In this document: in pieces, positions 36,470 to 46,900 of the stretch
How the letters are laid out: every line of letters starts with the position of its first letter
How positions within the stretch are numbered: position 1 is the stretch's first letter
NCBI RefSeq assembly: GCF_008831285.2
Contig: NC_045138.2
Location: 42,401,115-42,465,114 of the forward strand
Direction: 5' to 3'
Length of the DNA stretch: 64,000 nucleotides
From: Nymphaea colorata
Taxonomy: Eukaryota; Streptophyta; Magnoliopsida; Nymphaeales; Nymphaeaceae
Translations under genes and position numbers: made by a program
Notes under the pieces: model-generated
Databases searched by the model: none
What the model was told of the DNA's origin: nothing
The model's input: the letters and a program-made list of their open reading frames with translations, nothing else

Positions 36470-39400
36470 AATTGGGATATAATTTTACATGTACTTGCCA
36501 TTGTTTTCAAATGTGGGATTCCAAGATACTGGACTCGACCTATCGGGAACGAGGTCTGACCATTCCTAGCGCCTTTACCAGCGGTTATCAAATTAAGGAC
36601 TAAATCAAAATGTTTTAATGCTGTGTAAGGACTAAATTAAGGACCTATCGGGAACGAGGTGGACCTATTTCTGGGGAAATAGGATCCAAATTCAAATGCT
36701 TGTAACCGTGATTTGAAATATTAATTTAATTCTTTGTATTTCTATGAAATCTTGTTCTAAATTTGAACTAGGAGCTGTTATGGAGATCCACCAAGATATG
36801 GATGTCTAAGGTTCATGATCAAAAGTTAGAGGTCTGAAATCCAATAAAATTTTGATTTTGTATCTATGATTTGATCTTTTAAAATCCAAATTCAGATAGG
36901 ATAAATTCAAATTTGATGGTTAACAAGATTTAAATTCTTGATTTGAATTCAATTCTACGGGAATCAGCCTAGGGTTCATGATCCAATATCAAATGTTCAA
37001 GATCTAAAATCCAAGTCTAAGATCCAAAATCTGAGATCTGAAATCCACATTGTGATTCTAGAGATCCAAATCCAAAAATGGTAGACCTGGTTTTGATATC
37101 ATGATTTGGATTCATTATCCAAGCAATCTAGGGTTTATAATTAAGATTCAATGCTTTTGAATCGAGATCCAAGATTTGAATAGAATAAGCATTAGTCGAC
37201 TAAGCTGGCTAGGCTTAGGGGCTCAAACCTAGCTAAACTGGGTCTGGTTTTGGGACGAACCTAGTTGAAATTGGCAGACCATGTTGTTTATATTTCGGAC
37301 TTCATGTTCAATAGAAGTGGGTTTTGTGTAGGTCAGCTATGTCCTAGCTCTAGGGTTTCAGTTTTGGATAGTGGGCTCTAAGACCGGTCTAGTTGAGGTA
37401 TAAGAGAGCTGATATAGGGTTAGACTCCATGTCTGTATGATTTGTTTTTGAAATCATTTTATCAAAGTTGATTTTGAGACCATTTAAAGAAAACTATGTT
37501 TTGGAAAGTTGTCCTCTGTGATTGAGCCGAGCTGCTCACATGCTAGGGCTACTACGTCAAGGTATGCTACTAAGCTAGCCCAATCTAGTTTCAAACAATA
37601 GTGCACGTATGTGCAAAGTGACTAATGTGCATATTTAAATAATCATGCAACACATGCTTAATTCAAGAATGAAATATATAAACTACATGCTTGCTTTAAA
37701 AGGAAACTAAACAGAAAGCACAAAATTAAAGAAAAGCGCGATGGGAGGGGCATACCTGACCCCTAAGCGTGGTCTCAGAGCATTAATTTAAATTCAATCC
37801 TAAGAAAGCAAATAAGCTAAACTACTATATTATTAAGGAAAATAAAGCCAAACCTAGGAGATAAGCAAGAAATAAACTAAACTAAGCTAGTAGAAAGCAA
37901 AAAAGAAAAACCTAATCATGCTCCTAAGAAAAGAAAAGAAAGAAAAGCACTACATTGCAAAGAACAAAAGAAAGAAGGAAAAAAGGTTGCTCGAACCTTG
38001 AGATCTAATTGAGCCTGCTCCTACGACCTTTGCACTGAGCTTAGTTGGGTCTTGGTTAAGTGCTACTGCAGCAGCTCAAACTCAAGACTTAGACCTAAGC
38101 TCCAAAACAATTTAACTTCAAGTGAGCCAAACTCTTTAAGCACCTATGTGGGATTTGTCCAAATTTTATGGGCCTTTTTAATAGCTCAATAATTCATGGA
38201 GAGAGAGGGGGAAGGCCCCTTTCATAGGTGAGAAGGAGGTCGATCTCCCCGAAGGGAGATCGATATACGACTAAACTTTTAGTCATGCTCCCGCACTCAA
38301 AAACACAAAACTAGTTTAAAATGACGTTTTCATTTGAAAAATATTTGCTGCATTCTTGTTTCAAATCTAAATTCAATTCTGCGAAAACCACATGTGCACA
38401 TGAAAGTGCTGATCGATTCATGATAAAAAATTTGGATTGACATTAAGCGTGGAGGACGAACGATGAACATGGAGCGGAGAAAACACACATTTAAAGCTTG
38501 TATTAAAACAGACATTAGATAGAAAAATGTTCATTCCAACTACATATGGATGAAGATCCTATCTATGATGGCTTACTCAGAAATAATTTTGCATGATTCA
38601 TATCCTTTCACAAATTGACCTTAGGCATAAAGTGAGAAATTCACGATGCATTATATGAATATAATGTGGATTAGGTTCACATATGGATCTTGGACCTAGA
38701 TTTGATTTTGAAACCTAGATCATAGTCTAGATCTAAATAAGGTTCTAGAAAAAGGGTCTGGATATGGTATGAAGATCTGGATCATGATTTGATATTAAGA
38801 ATCTTGATTTAAAAAACAAATCACAGATCTGAGACTTGGATACAAGATCTAGATATGAAATTTGAATATGAGATCTAAACATGAAATCTGGATATGAGAT
38901 CTGAAAATGGCATGAACCTGGACCTAGCTCAATTTGGGCTTGGTGGGTTTATACTCAATCACTTGTACTAGATCGAAGTTGGATTCAGTTAAAAATTGGT
39001 TCAGACCTAGGCATGGCAAGGGGTCTACTGGGCTCAATTTATGTTATGTTTTGGGAAACGTGGTTCAATTGAAATTTGAAGTGGGCTCAACTTGGGCTCG
39101 AGGATACTGGGTTCATATGAACTTGTATGAAATGCTAACTTAGGTTCATGTGACTCACAATTTAGGTTTTATGAAAAAAATGTACATAGCAACAAAAGAC
39201 TATAATGAACCTACCATGAAAATCAAAACCAATGGGTTGTGTGGGCATGTCGACCATATTATAAGGTGCACAAGGTACAATTAAGGCTTTTTGTGAAATT
39301 TAGTTGAAAAATAACCTCATTTTCCCCTCCAAAACTCCAAAAAAAAAAAAAAAAAAATTCGTGGGTAGTATGAGGACCCTTTTTTGAAGGCTAGGCAAAA

Positions 39401-40275
39401 GCAAAATACAACTTTCAATATGAGGTATGTCTGTCTGATCTAGAGCTGGACATACTTTCTTGAAGAGTTGCTGATTGCAACCATGTAAAGAAATAGAGAA
39501 ATTGATTTCCAAATTGATCATAATTTAGTTCGAAAAATTGAGCCACAGTGACGCTAGATGTTCAGAATTAGACAACCCTTTCTAAATCTATAAAGTGGAA
39601 ATTGAGCTCAAATATGGATGATTGAACTTAAATCAAAGTCTGAAATACTTAAATGGGATACATAATATGATCTTAGATCGGTGCAAGTTGATATGCTCTC
39701 GATTGGGAGAATCTTAGCTTGGACCTACCAAAGTTGGTGAGAGGCTGTCACTCTGATTTTAGGACAAAGCTCTAGAACTCAAATCTAGATTCCAGAACTG
39801 AAAGTAACTAAAGAAATTTTGTGGACACTGAGGAGAATTTTTGTTAAGTCTAGTTTGGCTTGACATGGTTTTGGTGCACCAGAATTGGTAGGTGTATAGT
39901 CTCAGTGAGCTGATCAGGTTAGAGTGATTAGAGTGAGCTGGTCTTGAGTTGAAGAAGACTAATAATGACTCATGAGGTTTTGTAAAGATGCTAAATGACT
40001 CAACTGTTCAAAAGTTAGACAATTCTCTAAGTTTTGGTGAAAATCCCAACTTTTCTAGATCAATGTGACAGGACAAAGGGGCAAAACAATATTTTTTAAC
40101 AGTGGCGACATAGGTGGTCATGGTCTAGGTGCTCAATGCTAAGATAAAATGTGCTTGTGTGGTTCAGTAATGACACTTGTTATTGAAGTTTGATTTCTAA
40201 AATCAATTTTGAAATCTCAGGGTAAAGGATAAAATGATCATTTGGATTTATATAAATGTTAGGTATCCACATATG
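36470..40275 (-). repeat. Long LTR-family repeat, copy e (about 3.8 kb)
   Basis: On the minus strand it starts at TGTGGATACCTAAC near 40275 and contains AAATGATCATTTTATCC close behind, as does copy c. It then has a GATC-rich block (38690-38910), an AT-rich promoter-like point near 38180 followed by purine/pyrimidine-rich DNA, and a second GATC-rich block (36660-37160), the order seen in copy b. Gypsy RT fragments flank it on both sides, so it is probably a solo LTR inserted into or beside a gypsy pol. Edges are approximate. Confidence 0.5.
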
Positions 40276-40287
40276 CATAACAAAAAG

Positions 40288-40770
40288 TTTCACAAGGAGT
40301 AGCAAACGATGTCTTGGGTTGATCCTTTGTAGTCGTAACCAGTCTATCCATCCATGAAAGAGAATATTGCATGTCCCGCCATGCTGTCAACTATCATGTC
40401 AATATTCATCAAGGATAGTTATCTTTGGGTGTCGCCTTGTTGAGATCTTTGAAATCAATGCATATTCATACTTGTATGTTCTTTTTAAGCACCGCTATTA
40501 TGTTGGCCAACGACTATGGATAATCTATAATTCTAATAAATCTATCTCTTAGTAGACCCTTTAACCCTTCTTTGACTTTATCTTCAATTTGAGCATCTAA
40601 TTTTCTTAATTTATGATTTACGAGGTGGCTTCCTGGCTTTAAAATCAACCCGTGCTCTGCCAATTTTGGATCTAGCCTTGGTATATCTTCATATGTCCAA
40701 GCAAATACATTTTTGTAGTTTTCAAGTGATGCACGCGAATCTCTACATCCACTTATGTAAGTATTGACTA
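40288..40770 (-). mobile_element. Ty3/gypsy RT N-terminal fragment
   Basis: The minus strand reads NIDMIVDSMAGHAIFSFMDG, the plant gypsy RT palm segment (family form: IDTMVDSTAGHEMFSFMDG), followed by TGYDY and KTSFATPCETFCY. Upstream parts near 40500-40700 are recognisable with stops. It ends where LTR copy e starts. Confidence 0.75.
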
Positions 40771-40834
40771 GAACAGTTGTCTGTGCATAGGGCTGATAAA
40801 AATATACAACATTATCTTAATAGACATATCTAAT

Positions 40835-41045
40835 TGTAGACATCCCAAATTTCTCACAAGTCAAAATGATTGTTTTGTCATTCACAATGTGATTTGAACC
40901 AGTTTTCAAAGCATGATTTTAACAGTTGGGGACATTTTTCGAAATGGAACTCTAAGAACATTATTCCAGAACTAGGGACTTAACCCATACCACTTAGGTT
41001 GCTACCATCTTGAAAATGATCAATTTTACCCTTGCAACCTGCCAT
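40835..41045 (+). repeat. LTR-family head, copy d (short)
   Basis: Begins TGTAGACATCCCAAATTTC and follows the other heads for about 200 bp (AAAATGATTGTTTTGTC, GTTGCTACCATCTTGAAAATG), then departs. It faces the copy c head at 42223. Confidence 0.55.
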
Positions 41046-41249
41046 TTTTATCTACGTAATGGCTGTTGGTGGAGAGGCGTTGACAAGGTTGCTGCCAATG
41101 AGAACTGTGATTGGTGGAGAACAAAGCGCAGGTGTGGTGCCAAAGTTGTCTTGCCAGCATGAAAATAGGTTTCGTTCTTTGTTTCCTTGAAAGGAACCTT
41201 CCACATGGGACATCAAGCCTGCAGCAATTTTTTTCTTTCATCGGTTCAT

Positions 41250-42223
41250 GTAAACTCCAAACTTAGGTTTATACAACACTAATGCACGCACGTACAAATG
41301 ACGATTTTGGCTTTAACAAGAAAGTACACTTTACAAGGCTGTGTAAGCATTTTGAATACACTGAGACGTGGGTTAGGCTTAATCTTAGAAGCGTGGCAAG
41401 TTTGGTGAAAAAATTGCTCAATTTACCTTTGAAAAATCACATTTTTCAAAATTGACCAAATTAAAATCAAACATACATAGAAAGGTGCAAAGTAAAATCG
41501 AAAAACAAAGATTTCGACATTTTCTATTGGAAGTGAATACATTTATACCTTCCTCGAGTGATGTTGAATTCATCTGTGTTCTTAGATTGAGAATTGACAT
41601 TTTAGATCTCTCAAGAATTAGTTCAGAAATCACTAGTGATAATGTCCAGACACAGGCACTCTATAGTGATTAGAAAGCTATAATTATACTCAATCTAATA
41701 TATAATTGCTCGAATTGAAGTTAAGAATAGAGAATATAATCCTAACTCGATTCAAGCTAACTCGCCTAAATTGGATAGAAATGGTGATCAAATATGTAAA
41801 AATGGAGAAATGGAAAACCATTTCCTGGAAATGGTCGCTCTAATATTGAAATTTGAGCTTCAAAGCTGAAAATGAATCCAAAAATGCTCCTATCGTAGGT
41901 CTGACCTAGTCTATAGGTGTAGGTGTGTTGATGATGAGAAATATTTGAAAAATAAAAAAATGGACCATTTTTAGACCAATGATCAAATATAAGCTAGCAA
42001 ACATATTACCAAGATATCTGGTCATTTGTAGAGATGTAAATAACTCTTGAATAAAATAATTGTAAATGAAGTTATCATGAGCAGAATGGTCACCTTTTTA
42101 AGTGGCAACAACTTAGGTGGGTCTAACCCTGATGTTTGAAAGGCTTTTAAAAAATCAGTTCAAAATCTCCTTTATAAAGAGTAAAATGATCATTTTATCT
42201 CGTAAAAATTTAAAGTGTCTACA
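41250..42223 (-). repeat. LTR-family head, copy c
   Basis: On the minus strand it begins TGTAGACACTTTAAATTTT at 42223 and aligns with the first roughly 1.1 kb of copy b at 28423, including the 19-bp word at 41605-41623. Homology fades near 41250. No coding function; the similar short open frames in b and c reflect shared DNA. Confidence 0.65.
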
Positions 42224-42322
42224 AAGGATCAACAACAATTATAATACAATGATGACATAATCTTTATAACATTTTTTAAATTTTTAACCATATGGTAACA
42301 TCTGAATAAAATATGAATTATC

Positions 42323-42771
42323 CTATGTCACATAGGTATGGGTACGGGGTGCCGGTGCTAGTACGGGTATTGACCATTTTTAAAAAACTTGAGTGCGGAG
42401 ATACGATCGTATATATATGTAAACAATAAGAATACTTAGAAAATATGTATCAAAATAAAAAATATACATCAACATAAACAAATAAATAACATAGAAAATA
42501 TATATCAATGACTCTTGCTCCAGCAATGTGTTTAAGAAACCTATGAAAAACTTTAAACATATGGACAACCAAGCAACCCCCTAGTCAAATATGAACATCA
42601 ATCAAATTTTCACATCTAAAGAATAAAATAAAAAGTAAGGTAAAAAAAATTAATTCAAAATAAAATTAAACAGTTTGGATCTATAAGTACCCAAGTGTCA
42701 AAGTACCTATTTTAAGTACGGGTACAACAACACAGATACGTGGACTTTACTGAAGTACCCATGTAACTTAA
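42323..42771. mobile_element. hAT-type MITE (449 bp), family of the 709 element
   Basis: Flanked by perfect 8-bp copies of GAATTATC at 42315-42322 and 42772-42779. Its left end is CTATGTCACATAGGTATGGG and its right end, reverse-complemented, is TTAAGTTACATGGGTACTTC. Subterminal GGGTACGGG-type words and an AT-rich centre resemble the MITE at 709-1134 and the terminus at 2627. Confidence 0.87.
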
Positions 42772-42779
42772 GAATTATC

Positions 42780-43638
42780 TTATATTGTACCTTCAATCAT
42801 TTGAATTTATAGCCTTTTACTTCGTGAACAATGTCTAGAAAAAAAAACTAATTTCTAGAACGCCTAAGATCAATTCATACACAAGCCGAGACAGTCAGGT
42901 GGACATCAAAGAAACAAGCCTATCTTATTAACCAAGGGGAACTGTATAATAACACACGCATGTCCTGTGCACAACTTTACGTAGGATACCTGTATATAAT
43001 GGTTCACTGCATGTATTTTTACCATGCACTAGTCAACTTGTTAATAAAATCATCCAGCAGTGTTGCATAACTGCCAAATCTGACCACTCAGATACAAGCC
43101 CTTAGGTTGTGACAACCCAGGATAAATTATCAACTTTACAAGGAAGAAGCAGCAACAGCATATTCACAGTTTACAATCACAGAAACAGCATGGGCATGTC
43201 CTACGTTGTGAATGTAGTTTGTACGTCAAATGCAACGTACTGTAGGTTACATGTACATCAACGGTCCAGCAGCACTATTCAGCATGTACGCCTCTTAATT
43301 AGTTAATGAAATACCACATCTAATGCACGCACCTCCCACCACTTTAGTGCACATATTCACGCTTGACTGTTCAGTCACCTCCATGGACCAGGAAAAGAAA
43401 TTCTGCCAAAAACAAAAAGAGCAACCAAATCAAAAACCAAATTTTACATAGCATATAGTACCAAAAATAAAAGTTAATTTACCATATAATGAAGGCTTCT
43501 CATTCAAATCCATGAGATATCAGAAGGTATGCAACCAGTTTCCATAAACGCCAAAATTTAGCACCTGCTTATGCTTGATTACCTGAAGACAAAAGTATGA
43601 TAGACTTCACAATTTTCATTAAGCATAATGAAGGTCCC
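42780..43638. other. 3' flank and UTR of the ankyrin-BTB gene
   Basis: No gene. The part next to 43639 should be the 3' UTR of the minus-strand gene; its end cannot be fixed. Confidence 0.5.
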
Positions 43639-43966
43639 TTAACAACCATCATGAATTCTTTCTTCATTCGCAACCAAAATAAGCATCTCCAATCTTCTAT
43701 CAAATAGTGCTGCACTCTCGTCTCTCTTGTCCAGCTCAGCCGCTTCTGCCTCAAGCCATTTCTCACGCAAATCATCAAGGATGTTCCCTTGATTAGTAGT
43801 CCCACCAGCTCCTGGTGCACTAGGAAGGGTTGTCCGCAATGCAGAATCACCAGATGGTGGTGGAAATCTTAGGAGCATAGCTCTAAATTTACTTGTATCA
43901 GCAAATGCCTCAAAATTGCAAGCCATTGCATCTAGACAGTACTCCCTAATTTTCAATACATCATAC
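43639..43966 (-). CDS. Ankyrin-BTB exon 5 (C-terminus)
   Basis: 328 nt from acceptor TTTGTAG to the TAA at 43639-43641. It encodes [18 protein letters not shown] and a charged helical end ([19 protein letters not shown]). Confidence 0.9.
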
Positions 43967-46900
43967 CTACAAATTCAATCAAAATGAAATTTAATATATG
44001 ACAGTATGCCTGCCCAGAGGAGATAAAGAGAGAGAGAGAGCACAAGACTTCAGACTTGCAATCATCTTTAGAGTGTCTTCCTACAACAGAACTTGTAGTT
44101 TTTTCATTCTAAGTTTCCAAATTGATTACTGAGTCAGAATCAGTACTTGCAAGCTGCGCTTACTACTAGGTTAACTAAAGTCCAGAACGATTAACTCACA
44201 TCACAATACAAATTTGGTAAATAAGGCCCCTAATATTACCAAAAACAGTAGTACAGAAGGCAGGTGTGTGACAAATATGAGAACAGAAATAAGAAACTAA
44301 AAAGAAAGAACAGTACGACTACTAGTGGGCATATGGAAATCTACGACTACTAATAATCCACTGGCTGGTAAAGAAGGCTGTTACAGAAACAGCCACAATT
44401 AGGAGAGAGAGAGAAAGAGCCAGCAACTAGCCCTTGGCTAGTCCCAACAAGAGTCAATTTCAACCAGGCTGTGGATGAGCGAACAAAGAATAAAAATAAT
44501 ACAAATAAAACAGAAAAATACAATAAAAACCTGTATACAAGTATATATATATATATTTTCCAGTCATATATGTGTTAAACATATTTGATTATAGATTTAT
44601 ATATAATAACTAAAACATACATATAAGTATGTACGCATATTTTAACACCTTCCTTCAAACTTAGTGTAATCACCAAAAGTTTGCTTAAAAGGAAATTGAA
44701 TCTTGCAGAGCAAAGAGCCGTCATAAAGAAACCAACAAGCTGTGACTCTGAAGCCACATGTGGCAATTCAATAGTCTTCTTTAAAATTTCCTCCTGAACA
44801 AAGTTCATTGTTCAGAAAAAAAAAGAAGGATTATGCAAAAAGGATTATGCATCTACGTAAGCAATTAAATTCAAAGAGGAGGGGAACAGAAAAACTCCCT
44901 TATTATTCCCGTGATGCATCTGACAATCTGAAAGTACACACTCATGTGAACTGACGCTGGGGCATGCATAAATTAGCTAACCACATGAACAGCATGAGCA
45001 ATTTGGGTCTAGTTAATACTAATACATCAACGGACCCAATAATCGTCTATAAGGTGTGGGATTATCCCACTAAATACCCATCAAATTTCATTTTGATACT
45101 AGCAAAATTAGTGTCTTCACTATCTTGTCATCTGTTATTCTTGACCTAGCAAGAATTTATGCAGCAGAATTTATACGTGTATGTGATATAAATTATACCA
45201 CAGACTGACAATGATAGACAGTTAACAACAAATGGAGACATTCCACAGCTTGGAGACTAACAATGTGGGACAGTTAGCCTAAAGATTAGAATATGAGCAA
45301 CTATGCAAAACCACCTAAACTATTACCAAGTCGTCATTTTTAATCATGAACCTGTGCTTAAGCCACTTTAATTACATTATCCACTATTCTCACAAAGTGG
45401 AACAAACAGGCAGTATATTAATCTCCTTTCACAAAATCATGCTTATCTATCAATAGGCAGAAACTCAGTGTTGCTTCATAGGCAAAAACCGAAGTGGTTA
45501 AACATATCAAGAAAAGGTTTGCTATCCTTAATTTGCACAGGAAAAGAGGTGCTTAAAATGGCAAATTTGAGAAAGCCTCTAAACCCTGCAGATACAGCTT
45601 CTAAATGATAAGCCATGTGTCCACATTTTACATGCCATCCTAGTAATTCTCCACAAATATCACATGCATGCATACATTTCTCAATCCAATGATGTATCAA
45701 CCAGTATTTGCTCAAGTTTCCCAATCAAAAAAGTACTATGACTACAATACACATAATTAATAAAAGAGTTACAAAATTTTATGAGAAGCAAAGTATTGAT
45801 AGAAAAAGTAAAGATGCAATACATATCAGATAATATCAGCCAATCGCATAACTCTGCTGGTGAAGCCATTTCCAAGTGTGGTAAAAGAGCATCAGCAGCT
45901 GCACGCTTCAGAGGAAACAATAAATACCTTGAAGCAGCATCAAACATTTCCTCGGCCTGTTAAAGAGCATATTAATATGCGAAAGATAAAAAAAAATTGT
46001 GACTGAAGGTTGCGGAATCAAATGCAACTTGGCTTACCTGATCAGGATCAATATCCTTTAGGCTGTCTGTATACCTGAAGAGAATGGCATACAATAAGCT
46101 GTAAGAGAATCTCCGTAGTCTGAAAACTATTAAATAAGAGTGATGAACTTACATAAACTCAATCATCTTGTCAAATGTCTCTGGACTCAGATCATGCTCT
46201 TCAAGCAAAGGAAGAGACTGACCATGAAGTCCAGCAGTACCTTCACGAAAACCAGTCATTCGAGACAGTCTTGCTTTGAAATACTCGGATCGTGAAGCCA
46301 TAACAACTTGATGACACCTGAATATCTTCCCAGAAACTAAGATACAGACATCTGCAAGATCTTCCATAGAATGACTTGGCATATTAGCCAACACTTGTGA
46401 TGAACTATCAGCATCTTCAGCATTTTCCAATATTGCTAGTGCACTGAAGTTGGACAGAGATATCCTAAGGAATCGTTGCATTGCAGCAGGAAGCCTGTCC
46501 TCCTCAGGGAGGGACAGTCCCTGGAGGATAAATCGTTTTTGAGAATTATCAACATCCCTCAATGACTTGTACTCGGCATATTTTTGGTGAACCAATTCTT
46601 TCTCAAGGACCTTCCTTAATCCCTCACATTCACACACTTTGCAGATCCGTATAAGATCTTCCATGTCATCAACTGCAATCTCAAGCCTATCAGAGTAGAA
46701 GAAATGGACAAGGCTATATAAAGCAGGGTAAGACAGCTTTCCTTTGGAAAATCTCACTTCCTGACGATGCCTCCAGTCATCCATAAATTTCCTTCTAAAG
46801 AAGGGTGAGCGAGCACTCAGAATTACACGGTGTGCTTCAATTGGTCGGCCATGCACAAAAAATGTTACATCAGGAGGAAAAATGTAAGATATACCATCTT

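Noticed and set aside
41026-41241. 71-codon minus-strand frame between LTR heads d and c
   Set aside because: No recognisable domain or splice context; it lies between repeat fragments.
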